Below are positions 1-12,642 of a stretch of DNA of 64,000 nt, one piece after another. Both the position numbers and the translations under genes were made by a program. This stretch comes from Polytrichum commune (Eukaryota > Streptophyta > Polytrichopsida > Polytrichales > Polytrichaceae). The stretch's first letter is position 1. Each line of letters starts with the position of its first letter. The stretch lies in contig OX485807.1 in the NCBI GenBank assembly GCA_950295325.1, forward strand, positions 16,643,001 through 16,707,000, written 5' to 3'. Below the pieces are notes generated by a model. That model was not told the origin of the DNA and did no database searches. It saw only the letters and a list, made by a program, of their open reading frames with translations.

Positions 1-791
1 CCTTGATTCATTGATCTCATCGCCCAAGACTCGGTAGATCAAACGAAAGCGATGCGTATTGCTGAGAAGCGGTGGGAGGTACATGCAAATCGTTTATCAA
101 GATGTACTTTACATGGTTTCTAATATTATTTTGTGGTTGTTGCCAATAAAAGAAGGTTATAGTTTATTAGGTCCCCTAGTCGTTAGTAGTATTGTAGTAT
201 TGCTTTCCCATGACAAAGATATTTAACATAAGGAACTAAAAACAAGGGATCTATGTCATGACAAATGTGAAGTATTCTCCGACCACATGGCTCAAATTCA
301 AAATTGTGATTGCACCAATGCAAAGAAAAAATCCTCTTGAAGAAGATTGCTCAAAAGAAGAAGAAGAAGAACTCCAACCCCGCAAAGGGGGGCCGGAGTG
401 AATAAAGTGTTTGTTCATAAGACATCCTTAGCCATACCCCAGGGTAGTGGCGTTGGATGTAATACTACTTCACCCTTTTCAGGGAGTAGACACTATTTTG
501 GCACCGGTTAAATAGTACCACCGGGAGAACCAGTGGAGGAGGAGGGGGGGGGGGGACATTAAGTTCGGTGAATTAAGTATGATTTTGTAGATTTTAAATG
601 GGCTGTTTATTTTCAAGCCGTCTTTTATGAATTAAAATTGTATGTGCATATTGTATGGCGATTATGTTGATTTGGCTAAATGTGTTCTTAATTTGTTGAG
701 TGGGTAGTTTGAGTTGTGTTTCTAACGCATACATGGAGGGGATGTGAGTAGTGGCTCTGGCACCGGAGGCCAGGACAAGGAGTGGGGTTAC
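1..791. other. 3' flank of the first LINE copy, no gene seen
   Basis: No coding frame is supported here. The stretch lies downstream of the minus-strand LINE fragment and may be its 3' untranslated part. It contains a GAA-rich patch near 355-372 and a run of G at about 545-555. No poly(A)/poly(T) tail or target-site duplication could be fixed. Confidence 0.4.
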
Positions 792-2587
792 CTACCATCC
801 GTTTGAAATGAGGTTGTCAATGAGTGGTTGATACTTGGTGGTTTTTCTTTCAATTGTTGCTGCAGGGAACCTATCATTGCAGTATGTAAATTCTATGTAT
901 TGTATAGTAATTGCTGGTGTGGGTGCAGCCGGTGGTGGAGAATTGTATGGATGGCCAAGGACACATAGGATGTCAGGTTTGAGCCGGGCATTACAGTGAC
1001 AGCGTGGCGTGTCACATGTGCATGATAGTAACCATGCGAGAACTGTGTTTTCTTGAGGGGATTCATTATATACGCCTGCATTCATGAGTGTGTAATATCT
1101 CGTAATTTTGTTGGACATGAGAAGTTTACGGATTTCCCAGACTGCTTTATGATGTCGGTTTGTAATTAGCGCATGGATGTGTTGTTGTTTACATTTAAGG
1201 AGTACGTGTAACCATGTATCCGCTTCAGGCGAGTGACAGATTGGGCATGTATGAGAGGGGTATGCGGTCCGACCAAAGAAAAGTTGTTTACGGGCATGGC
1301 CCATGTATTGTCCGGTTCTGAATTTTACTAGGCATGTTTTTTGTTTATCTGTGATAGCCGGGTTATTCCAAAAGTCATTTGATAATGCCTTGTCGATGTC
1401 ATTGTTGGCAAGCCATTTGTGTAGTTGGTGTGTTTGGGATGCCATAATTGTCAAGTTACGCTTTTTGTCATGTTTAATGATGTATTGTTGAAGATGACGA
1501 ATAGGGCCTTTATCTGGTGTAGCCTGCATTGAGTGCCACCAGTTTTTATGGAGGTAATATGGTGTGGGGTGGGCATGTTCGAAAGTTTCTACTGCATTTC
1601 TGTGGTGAAGTGTACATCCAAGTTTAGCTAGTTGATCGGCTTGTTCATTGCCACTTATGTTGGCATGGGCCTTAACTTTATGGAGTGTGGTGGTTTGTGT
1701 ACGAGTTTGTAACATCCGAACTATAGATTCAAGTATTTTCTTGTCTGGGTGGCTGTTATGTAAGGTTGGGTGTTTTGTTTGTGTGTTTATGAGGTATAGG
1801 ACGTTAAGACAATCCGTGAAGATGTGAGCAGGTTCGTTTCGATATGTGGTAGTAAGGAGGCATAGGTATGGTGTATGGCCATGAGTTCTGCTCTTAGAAT
1901 ATTTTGGAGTCCTGGTAGTCGTTCTGCGATTTTGAGATTTTTGAATGGATTATAGATCCCATAGCCTGCTTTTTCGCGAATCCATTGTTCTTGGGTAAGT
2001 GCTTTGGGAGGTATAAATGATCCATCTGTGTAGTAGCAGAATTGCGATTGGTATTTGAGAGGGAGGTATATGTTTTGATTGTTAATTGGTGGGAGATTAG
2101 TAGTAAAGGTCAGAGTTGGGGAAGGCATATATGGGAGGTGTGACCAGGTTTTACTGCGATTCACTGGGGTGTTCAATGGTGTGGGTGGGGCTGTTGTGTT
2201 AAATATGGAAGGTATGTGTAGTGTGGTGCCAAGGATGTCCATGTGTTGTGCATAGTCACGCATCGCCGGAGGGGAGGTTTGATGGTGAATACATAATACA
2301 TGGACGTCCCGACTTTCGATTCGGGGTTCAATTCGTAATTCCGGGGGTATTGTGGGTTCGTCATATGTAATGGTATCTGCTTTGAAGTGGGTGATGACAT
2401 GTGAGTCCAAGAAGGGGCCTTCATGGGGATGAAGGTTATGGTACCAGTTGGGGTCGGTTGTGATGAGTATCGTTATTGTGTTAGGGTCGTTTTGTGCTGC
2501 AAGTCTTGCCCAGTGTAGGGCTTGGTGGGTGTATTTTTCTGTATGAGGGTGAGCATATCCGTGCCCTTGCCATTTATGTTGGAACAC
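792..2587 (-). mobile_element. LINE fragment: RNase H plus zinc-knuckle/restriction-like endonuclease end, frameshifted
   Basis: Two minus-strand frames (2587-1787 and 1715-792) together read as the C-terminal half of a non-LTR retrotransposon protein. RNase H is visible as YYTDGS near 2035, AELMAI near 1885, IFTDC near 1825 and KVKAHANISGNEQADQLAK near 1650. The frame changes at about 1833, inside RNase H, so the copy is broken. Downstream are a CPIC-x-H-x-C knuckle near 1240, an RHH motif near 1160 and KPDI followed by IEFTYCND near 975 and 890. This order (CCHC, RH-x, K/R-PD, then E) is that of the restriction-like endonuclease of R2-type LINEs; that assignment is inferred. The first ~150 residues (WARLAAQ, ITTDPNWY, HFKADTITYDEP) are not identified with confidence; a PCIF1-like methyltransferase fold is a weak possibility. 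No reverse transcriptase core is present in this copy. Confidence 0.75.
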
Positions 2588-2940
2588 GGTTCCTATTGAC
2601 CCGAATACTTTATCTCGAAGGTGTGGAGAAGAGAATTGTCTTAAGAAGATTGCTCATTTATGTGTGTGCATACAACCACCTTCCATTCTCCAACATCCAA
2701 ATGTTGCGGTGACTAACCTACTTGGAAGTCGTTACAAACAACTATCCACAAGTGTCACTTTTTCTTCTCCTTCTTGCATGTGCACCGAATCTGATGCCAA
2801 GCCAAGCCAAGCCATACCCAACCCATCCTCCTCTTCAATTCAACGCTAGTGCATAGAAATGTAGAAAAAGAAAAAGAAAAAATAACGCCCGTATCTTTGT
2901 ACTGGCGTGAATGCGAGCCCGTTGACCGTACATTGATCAC
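2588..2940. other. Stretch between two LINE fragments, no gene seen
   Basis: About 350 bases with a pyrimidine-rich patch and a short A-rich tract near 2863-2883. It could be 5' truncation sequence of the first LINE copy or host DNA between the insertions. No supported open frame. Confidence 0.35.
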
Positions 2941-4270
2941 GACATTCCGTGATGCAATGTGCGGTTTTATGCCTCCTTTGGGGAGGTGGGCTCTGAGGAG
3001 GGCACAAGTAATCTAGTTTAGTTAGGGGGAGGTACATGTTTTTGTTTGTTTTGTAGTTTTCTCTTATTTAGTACTAAATAGGTAAGGTATTTGATGGCGT
3101 TTTGGTGTATGTTTTTCATAAGATTTTTGATGCTTGATTTTGGGATTTTTAGTTTTGTGAGATTATCAATGGAGTGCTCGTGTATGGCTCCTCTTACTCC
3201 TGCTCTGATGGTGATGAGGGGGTTGGTATTCCAACCATTATTTTGGATGGTGCTATTTAATGGGTCATATTTGGCGTGTTTGTGCGTGATGGCTTGTTCA
3301 GGGAATCTATCATGGCAGTATGTAAATTCAATGAATTGTATTGTGTGTTTAGGTGATGGTGATATACTTTAGGTAGTTGTGTTTGGTTTGGGGCTCCAAT
3401 CACACATAAGATGTCTGGTCTTAGCTTAGCTTGGCATTGGCATGGTTTTAGGTGACATGTGCATTGGAGTAGCCATTATGGTATTGTTTGTTCTTGTGGG
3501 TGGTTATTGAGGTGGCTTGCATTGGTCAGTGTGAAGAACCTAGTGTTTTTGTTGGCTTGTAGTGTTTGAGTGATGAGGTGTACTGCTTTGTTATGCATTG
3601 TGATTCTGAGTCCTTTAAGGTATGGGTGTTCACATGTAGATAGTAAACGGGGCCATGTGTCACGTTCGTTTTTATGGCATAGTGTGCAGTTGGGATTCTG
3701 GTATGTGATAGGCCTAAATATGTTTTTCCTGTGGTTGCCCATGTATTGGGCATACCTGAATTTTAGTGTTTGGGTGATTTGGGAATTTGGCACTTTCTCG
3801 TTTTGCCAAAAGTGGTTGGAGAGCTTCTGATTTGTTTGGGAATTTGATATCCATTTGTCTACGTATGGGAATTTACGTTTGGCGAGGATTGTTTCTCGGT
3901 TTCCATGTTCTTTGGATATGAATGTACGTAGGTTTTGGATGGCTCCATCGTGTGTGGCTATTGGACAGCTGGCTAGCTAGTATGGGATCGGGTGGGTTAT
4001 GTGAATACGTGGAGTGTTCGTTGGTTTTTCTTTGGTTGTCCCCTCATTTGCTAGTGTGTCTGCTATTTCATTTTCCGGTGATGCCTGTGTGTGCCCGTAC
4101 TTTATGTGTGTGGACTTTATGTGGGGTCCAATATATTTGCCGTACTATTGCTGCTATAAGTAGTTTGTATGGGTGATGGTGTTGTGATGTTGGGTGTTGG
4201 ATGTGATTGTTTATTAAATATATGCTATTAAGGCTATCTGTGAATATGTGTGTGTCTATTTGAGTAATTT
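2941..4270 (-). mobile_element. Second, more decayed LINE fragment of the same type
   Basis: The minus strand again shows the C-terminal end of a LINE protein. The best preserved part, 3793-3476, carries FRYAQYMGN, then a CTLCHKNERDTW...C knuckle, then MHNKAVHLI where the first copy has RHHKAV. Beyond a stop near 3479 the frame continues with RPDILCVIG near 3415. Further left (about 3300) the sequence still resembles the first copy's IEFTYCND end but is out of frame. Between 3800 and 4270 the minus strand carries shattered RNase H-like sequence with several stops. The two copies are related but clearly different at the DNA level, so they are separate old insertions and not a recent tandem duplicate. 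Confidence 0.6.
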
Positions 4271-6430
4271 GTATATTTTTGATAGCGAAATGTACGTATA
4301 TAAAATACGCCCAAAAATGATGGTTGAAACTTCAATGATTGAGCAACTTCAGAGTTCATCACAAAGCTTATAAACCACTATGACTTTAGGTCATCAATGG
4401 AATCACGCAAGCTTATAGCTTTGTTTATTCATCCATATAACAATCGAAGTTAAATAATGAATTGCATATGTTGTTATTGTTGTAATAAATATTCAAAATA
4501 ATGTGGAATGTCGTTAAAGTAACATGGGGCAACCCAATTGCACATCCTATCACTGTAAGTATGTACTAACAACATCCATGATAAGTAAACTGAATATTTT
4601 AGTTAGTGTCATATGGTATATTAAGTCAACATGGCACCACCATGGTGACTTTTTTAATAACAATTTTTTTTTGTAAAGTTTACAAGTATCGTCATCTCAA
4701 CTTACTTTACTTCATCCACTTTTAATTTGGTAAAGTCTGCATCCTAACATTGATGTGGTGAAATATTATCATGGATGATTGAAATTTGGATGAAAAATCA
4801 CTTAGTAAGTGTTAGTAATCACAACATTGTAAATCTATAATATTCAACAAAATCTACAAGGAATGAATGTTAGGTGTATATTTAGATCATTGCGGCTTAT
4901 TGCACATCAAATCATAGACTTGTCATTGAAGCTAGATGATGATCAACTATCCCCATCTCTAGAGAGAATAGATTATGCCACTTTTGGCACTTCCAACGCA
5001 GTTGAAAATGAGGCACACTTTCTTTCAATTATACCATCGAGTGGACATTTAGAGCCTCTATCTCACAGAGGCTACCGCACTTCACTGCTCTAGGAAATTA
5101 GTGGGTTTAAAACCATCGTGATGTACTTCTTAGTCCATTACCCTTTTGGCTTCCTAGACTTTAAAATCAATTTAATTCCATTTAGTGTTAGTGACACTAC
5201 ATGGCGGATAACAATCAGTATTGAGCAAGATGAATAGAACTAGTGACACTCAATATAATGTTGAGTGTACTATTGTGGGTTATGGATGAGCATCCTTTGT
5301 GTGGATAGAAAAGTGCAAGAGAGTTGTTGAAAGTGCCTTCCACTTGGATGAGCAACCAATTATGCACTAATAGTAGGCCCAATAAGTCTTATTACAATAC
5401 CTTGTACAATGTGCAACTACCTTATACAATGATGTATGCAATTAGGTAACCCCATGCTAATTAATCAACTTTCCACACTATTTTGAGTATGTATCACCGT
5501 GTACAAAATACATTATTCATTTTGCTACATTGATTGTTATTTGGATGAATAAAGAAAGTTATAAGTTTTGTGATCATATTTGACCCAAGCCAATATGCAT
5601 GGGTATAGAGACAACCTATTTGCAAATGCAACTTAAGTGCACATATTATTATAGATATTGTACACAAGAAACCTTGCAATAGACTGTAGCATGATGATAC
5701 GTGTACAATCTCAAACATTACGCTCACCATGTTGTGAGGGTCATCTATTGCGATCTATATATTGTTGTGCTTGTGGTCAACAAAGACATGACATGTTAGT
5801 GATATCTTAAATGGTGAGCGCTACGTAACTTTGCTCTTTTACTTCCTCACACCTTTAACTCTTCAAACCAAAAGGAAGTCGTCACATAAGACTACTTGGG
5901 TTTTGTTTCCTAGCATCTACTATGGGGGCTTTAGGTATAAAACATGCACCCTATAGGTTTGTTGTTGATTTGTCCTATTTTAACTTTAAAATATGAAATT
6001 CAGTGTCTTTGATCCTAATTTAGGTATTAATTATGCTTAGAGTGGAATCTCCGAGTTGTACATAACAAACATCTCTTTTCACTCTCCCCTTGGTAAGTGT
6101 GATGAAACATCACCCGAACGGACCTCTCATCCATTCCATGTTAAAAACTTGACCTCTTATATGGTTGTGCTTAATTTATCTAAAATATGTTAAACCGAAC
6201 TGACTAAGGGTCTCTAAATGGACACCACAAAGATGTCACATGTTTGGATGTTATTGGACTACATGCTCACAATTTGTTACTATTCTGTACTCAATAGTGA
6301 GCATAATATGGGAGACATATATGATCATTTAAAAGCATGTTAAGTACTTTAAATAGGAAGCATAGTGTTCACCAACAATATTGACTATAGTTTGGGTCTC
6401 CAACCCACGTCTAGCAAGATAGAATCATCA
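4271..6430. other. AT-rich intergenic DNA with dispersed repeats
   Basis: No gene is supported. Stretches near 5480-5620 resemble 59110-59270 in this window (both contain a 'ccacactatt' block followed by an 'aagctataagttttgtg'-like block), so this is dispersed repeat DNA. Around 6195-6345 there is a partial copy of another dispersed family, whose best copies are at 38625-38935 and 59985-60300. Near 6130 lies a single arm of the 'acctctcatccat' inverted-repeat family. Confidence 0.5.
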
Positions 6431-6632
6431 CATATGAGCAAACCTCTCATTCATCCAACATAAAACCCATGAAATATATGCATGACCCAAATGTATTTAA
6501 TTGATTTGACACCAAAATTAGCTTCAAATACCCCAACTGCTCTAGTTTGAAATCATTTGAGACGAATTAGCCACAAGCCTTAAAAGGACACAAGTTTTTA
6601 TGTTGGATGGATGAGAGGTATGAGTTCGTATG
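6431..6632. mobile_element. Small inverted-repeat element (MITE-like), family 2
   Basis: The ends are inverted copies of each other. The left end reads catatgagcaaacctctcat and the right end reads, on the opposite strand, catacgaactcatacctctc, followed by shared catccaacataaa. The element is about 200 bp with no coding capacity. A second copy lies at 63746-63980 and single arms occur near 6130 and 7460-7490. No convincing target-site duplication was found, so the superfamily is unknown. Confidence 0.55.
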
Positions 6633-7759
6633 CAACAATACCCTCTTGGCCCTTTCTCTTGAAGTCGGTGCCTCTAGAATCAAGCAATCCTATTGATCGA
6701 GAGTTAACTTTGGGACCCAAGGCATTTACAATAAGGCATGTGTCCAATGTATGAGAAACTAAAGCAACGCTAATGTCACTCCACATTCCCGATACATCTT
6801 GATGGTCCCAACTCAAGAAAAAGGTGGGGGGAGGGTCCAAGACACTATTTTTGGTGGATTTGACATGGGAATTTTCTTTAAAGACCTTGAAGCATAGTAA
6901 TGTCCCTTTCCCACATAACTTTGGCTTAGCCTAAAAGTATGTTCTAAGAACACGGCCTTCACACCATCAACTCTATCTAATCCCAAGCCTTGTTGGCAAA
7001 GGATGTGGCATGGTTTAAAAGCGGAGGTTTTAAGCCTCAAGCACCGACCCTCCCATCGGTACCTAGACATAAGGCAACAATGTAGGACCTTTAAAAGTGT
7101 CGCCTCCTGCCCTTGTGATTGGTTGCTTTTAGTCTTAGCTATGGGGGCACAACGAGCTTCCTTAACAAAAAACAATGGTAAGATAGATGAGTGGTAAGGC
7201 ACTTGGAGATGGGACATGATCTATATATCGTGCTTGGTAGATAAAACAATGAACATGTGTGAAAGCTACTTAACTAAAACCTACTCGAAAATCTCTGGAG
7301 CAAGTTCTTTTGGGTGCATTGGGATAGTCTCGGCTGTCACCGAGAGAACTTTACCCGTTTTTTGAGAAAGACTTTGATTATTTGGTAAAGCCATGTGAGG
7401 ATGGGCTTTAAATCATATGAGATGAATTGACCACAAACCTATTGGGGGGTCGAGATTTTATATTAGATGGACGAGAGGTAAGCTCTCGTGTGCTATTCTC
7501 TCTCTCTCTCTCTCCATCTCTTCCCAATGGAAATTACATTTGCAGAAAGGTAAAAAGTAAGTAAAATCTCCTCGGTGAAAACATACATACGAGGGGGAAA
7601 AGCGAGCGACGTTATCCATCCGGACTGAGGTTGGAGCACTTTGAATCAAGCCGGGACTGACACAACTACTCCTCGCAAATTCGTCACGAAGTTTCGAGCT
7701 TGCACACAACAACTGGGTTTCAATCTGTTTGGAATTGCACTTATTTGGGAGCGATAGCC
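6633..7759. other. Upstream region of the hydrolase gene
   Basis: No coding exon is supported. The stretch holds a single arm of MITE family 2 (about 7390-7490) and a CT microsatellite (7497-7514). The 5' untranslated region and promoter of the hydrolase gene should lie in the last few hundred bases, but no TATA box or initiator was recognised. Confidence 0.4.
7497..7514. repeat. CT microsatellite
   Basis: A run of about nine CT dinucleotides, 250 bp upstream of the hydrolase start codon. CT tracts are common in plant 5' flanks. No function can be claimed. Confidence 0.8.
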
Positions 7760-10700
7760 ATGGCGATGGCTAAGGCGATGGCAATGGCATCGCCGGTGGT
7801 GTGTGTGGATTTGAGAGTAGCATCCTCGCCAGCGCCCACAAGAGGTGCAAGAATTCCACGAATTGCAATCGTGTGTGCGGGGAAGTTGGATGGGGGAGAG
7901 GAGGTGGAGATTAAGAAGAAAGAGGAGCGGGGGAAAGGGATGTTCAGTTTTGTCACCGATAACGAAAGCAGTAGGGGCGCCATTCAATTGCCCAATACGC
8001 CCGCGCAAGATGGGAACCTCGGCCAAATGATCTCGGTACAATCACCACAGTTTTAAGCACATTTATCTGTTTCCGGAAATGATGACGATGGTATTTCTCC
8101 TGTAATTTGAGGGAGGATTCCTCGTCAACGATTGCTTGTATTGCTCTCTAAAATGAACTTTTGTGTGTGTGAAGTTGCTCCCTCTTGAAATTTTGAGATG
8201 GAGTTTCTTGACTTGCTGGAATTTTTTTTTTGGTTAAAATGACGATGGCCCGGACGATGATAATTCCACAAGAGTTTGCTGTTCACTGTGCCCTAAGGAA
8301 TGCAGTTGAGCATGGACAACACAACTTTCCCGGGTATCTATGACCCATATTGTTTGAGGGACTGGGTAGGAGTAAGGATAAGAGGAAATACGGAAGGCTG
8401 ATTGTCAGGCTGTGATATGAACAAGGCACGATTAGAGTTGCAGACGTGCTGCTCAACATCTGATATAAAGGATAAAAAATGTGCCTTTTGAGCCAACTGT
8501 GTTGAACTGAAAATTTTCTTCTTCAAAAACTTGATTGAAAGGCTTCTTGAAATAATGGCTTTGATGGAATTCTTTCATAATCTCGAGATAGTTCTCCTGA
8601 GTATAGCGTCTACCCTCCTTCATATGCGAATGGTAATGAAAAGGTGGCCATAGCCATGCGATGAGAACTCAAGAGAATTTTGTTTGATTAGCTTTTTCTT
8701 CCCTTAGTACTAATTCTTGTGGAATCGATGGCTACGGTTGCATTGCTCTTACAGTGTCGACCGTAAATATTCTGTGGTTGGGGCTTTTCCTTACTGTGAA
8801 ATCTTGTGGGCAGTGGGGATGCGGTGAGGAGTCTGAGTTCTGGGTATTGGGTTGGGACAGTCAATTGAGAACAAGGGGAGGGAATATGGCGCTTACATCC
8901 GTGCCGGAGACTTCCGATGGTGGGTTAGAGAAACAGGTATAGAACCCATGATATTTGCACAGGCGTGCAATTTTATTATTATTGTCTTTTGAATTTATTT
9001 TTATCAGCAACTCTGGCAAGGTTTCTCAACTTAGAATTGAGCTTCTTTTGTGCCAAAGAGTTAACTAATGCACAGTGATATTTGTGTGTTCTTAATTCAA
9101 AAATTGATACATTATGTGCTTTGGAATGTGGTGCAGGGAAATCCAACACAAAGAAGGGGACGGTAGTTTTCTTGCACGGTGCACCTACCCAGTCCTACAG
9201 CTACAGAGATGTCTTGGCTCAGGTCAAATTTCTTGCTTAGATCTGAGCTGTGGAATTGGATGCATTGATTGAATCTCTGAAATCTCCATGTCTGTGAAAT
9301 TTAGTCCGGAGATTGTTTTTAATGCTGCTAGAGTGATGGAGCAGATGGCCAAGGCTGGGTATCATTGCATTGCCCCTGACTGGATAGGATTTGGATTCAG
9401 TGAGAAACCTCAGCCTGAGTATGATTTCTCTTACACAGGTATGTCCATATTCATGCCCGAATTGTTGACAGCATCCAATAATCTCAAGGGTAATAGTTCT
9501 AGAGACATCTCAGGAAAAAAAGATCAAAAATCTATAAAGAGAGCTTCGTGGTTTGCATTGGTGTTTGCATCAACTGGGAGAACAGTTTCAAATTTCTCGA
9601 CTTTATATATGATGCTAAATGAGAAAGTGTAGTTAGGTTATTTCCTGATCCCCGTGAAGGAGTGACGTTGATGTCATTGCGTGAAAGCGCAAGAAATTGA
9701 TTGAAATTTTCTGGGTGGGGAATTCTCTGATCCACTCTAGGGCTCATGATCAACCCCTGCAGAGGAAGCCTACCATGAGGAGCTCGACAAGCTGCTCGAA
9801 AAGTTGGACATTGCATCTCCATTTTTTCTTGTCACTCAGGTTTCTGAAATTTTCTCCTTAATGAAATCTCCATCAATAGACATTATTTCACATTCCTGTG
9901 TGAAGAGTCGAGAAATTTGTAAGTTGAAAGAGTTGGGATCCTCACATCATGTAGAGTTCTTTTAATGCTCTGTGTATGTTTCTCACCCATCTTAAGTTGC
10001 TTTCGGCAGGGTTTCATTGTTGGATCATACGGATTGACATGGGCCTTGAAAAATCCAAACCGGATTAAGAAGTTGGTTGCCATGAACACACCCCTCACGC
10101 CCTCCGCGCCTCTTCCCGGCATTTTCCAACAATTACGGTAACATATTCCTTCCTAGAACTACAAATATATGCTAAGAGCATTGCGCTTGACATCTCACCT
10201 GTTTTTCATTTCATAGCCTGTTTAGTCATCTGTAAGTGTTATTTACACGATATTTGCATCTCACCTGCGCAAGCATTGTTATGCTGGGAGGGTAGAGATA
10301 AACTCATCGGTTTCAATATTTATAGGATCCAATATGTGAATATGGATTGCAGCATGGTAAGAATCTGGAGGTCATATGAAAATTTTGCTACACTTTGTTG
10401 ATTCTCCGCATTTTCTGTCCTTGCAAGTACATAGTTTCTGGCACTGACAAGGTTCCATATCTGTTAGTGCAGTTTTCCTCTTGTTGGCGAATTTACTTGC
10501 CAAAATGCTGTGCTTCCTGAGAGATTCGTTGAAGCCGGGAGCCCGTAAGATCACTAATGTTGTGCCACATTCAGTTTTTTGAACATTGTGTGGAAATGCA
10601 TATGATTATTCCTTTGTGGTCTTATTCTCAGTTTCAATAATTAAGAAACAGCTTGTCAGCTTATGTGACGACCACTGAAAAACCTGTGCTTGGATTAATT

Positions 10701-12642
10701 GGGCAGGTATGTTCTGGAGCTTGATGATGCTGATGTCTACCGTCTCCCCTACTTGGAGAGCAGTGACCCAGGCTTTTGTGAGTATCTTTTTCATGTATAT
10801 ATATACCAGAACGAAACCCGTCAAAATGCAATGGCGAAATGTTAAACCTTGAAAATTTCATAAATATGGAGGTCTATGTCTTGAACCATGAGTCGTTCAA
10901 ATATTTTAGCATTTTTCTTGGACATCTTTGTGTTAAGTCTCAGTACTCATGATCATTTCTCAGATTGAATAAACTTATTAGGCTACCCAGGAATGTAAAC
11001 TTCGCCTGCAAAACCTGGGAGTTGCCAAGAATTGGATGTAGGCTTGTAAACCCACCTGTTGGATGAAATCGTGTCATCCAAATCGCAGTTGCTCATGACC
11101 AGGGCAATACGAGAAACTGTTTTAATTACTGCCAATATTCTGGATAGAAATAGAGTTATGGATGAAACCGTGACATTTTGTTCCTGGGCAGAGTGACAGC
11201 TGCACGTGACAATGTGCAGTTAATAGTGAAGATATATTTGTTTGTATATTAACCTCTAAACGTTTTTAGAGCTAGATTTTATTTCTCTCATACATACAGT
11301 ATCCTGAAATTATACGAAGTGAATATGCACAATGGGGTGACTTTTTTGGTAGATAGTGATCTAATCTTGTTGGCTTGCAAGGTTACGCTTTTGACACCCA
11401 CATAAAGTAACGTGGAAAGAGTTTGAGGAAGGTTTCAAATCATCCAGTATAGAAGAGAGAAGACACATTTAGTATGAAACTCTTAAGAGCTTTTAGGGTT
11501 TAAACGTTCCTAGTGGTGCATACTACTCTACTAATTTTTTTCAGTAACACTCTTGGAAATGCGTGATATTCAGCACTTTTGGCGGCATCACGAAAGGCTC
11601 CACTAAAGGATTTGAATGCACGGATTTCCCAAGGTTTCTCTGCAGCCAAGTAAGTAAATCTGTTTCTTCTATGAGATAGAGTTCTATGTTACTCGAGACT
11701 AAACTTCACTCTGTGACAAGTCAATTGCACTTGATGAGAAACATGGATGGGCAAGTGTGTCTCCTGACCTTAAGTGCAGAGAGGTTAAGCCCAAACAGGA
11801 GGTCCAGCGAGAGAGAGAGAGATGACTTCAATGTTGTCATGGGTGTGATTTATGGTGTTACTTCATATTCAAGTTAGTCTAGTTTTATTTGTCATTCCGA
11901 ATCGGAGATCCGTCACACCTTGAACGGGCACGGACAAGCTGATCCACACCCAATCTTCCCCAAGGGCAAGCCTCTCTAGGTGCCCACATGTTGAGAATAT
12001 CATGTTCACCGGATACTCTCATTATGATTGGGTGGACCATAGCTAAGTGCACCGGAAATCAATAGCTAGGAAGATCACTTTTCCGAGCCCTATTCTGGCC
12101 TCACGCAGCGCAACCTGGAGTTCCCATGGGATCCGGGTTAAGGCCTTGGGTTTAAGCCATCCCTCAAGTTTGTAACGACTCTGTCTAATTTGCTCTTGGA
12201 GACTCTGCCTTTCTTTCTTATAACGGTGATGCTCGTATGTTTGTTGGACAGTTGGAAGGGGCCAATGACAGTGGCCTGGGGTGAAAGCGACAAGCATTTG
12301 CCCAAGTCAGAGGCTGAAACTTTTGTGAAGAACAACCCAGATGTTATTAAGGCCGCCATGCTCGGTGGGGCTGGTCATTTGCCTCAAGAAGACTGGTAAT
12401 GCAGACCTTCCCTCAACACATTTTTTATGAGTCTTCCAAGTGTCAGAAACTTATTATCTCCTTTGCCTTTGCAGTTTGTCATGTTGTGGATATGGACATG
12501 CAAGTGTAAGTGCAAGTGTAGAGCAAAGGTCAGCGTGTTATTCGTCTCCTTCGTCTTTGCGAATGTGTGAATATGCTTACCCTGTGGAAATTCCTGCAGG
12601 CCTGAGAAGGTTGTGGAGGTGCTCACGAGGTTTTTCAATTAG
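7760..12642 (+). CDS. Plastid haloalkane-dehalogenase-like alpha/beta hydrolase, 11 exons, 380 aa
   Basis: Exons: 7760-8035, 8861-8936, 9137-9222, 9345-9438, 9763-9839, 10010-10137, 10473-10544, 10707-10777, 11574-11649, 12252-12395, 12600-12642. All junctions are GT-AG and keep frame. The first ATG opens a plastid-transit-like leader (MAMAKAMAMASP...). The body matches the plant At4g12830-type alpha/beta hydrolase family: FLHGAPTQ oxyanion loop, APDWIGFGFSEKP, FTCQNAVLPERF, VAWGESDKHLP for the acid and GAGHLPQEDWPE with the catalytic His. The nucleophile elbow reads QGFIVGSYG, lacking the Asp of true haloalkane dehalogenases; as I recall, this is normal for the plant family, so dehalogenase chemistry should not be assumed and the substrate is unknown. 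Exon 1 and part of intron 1 recur elsewhere in the window. Confidence 0.9.
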
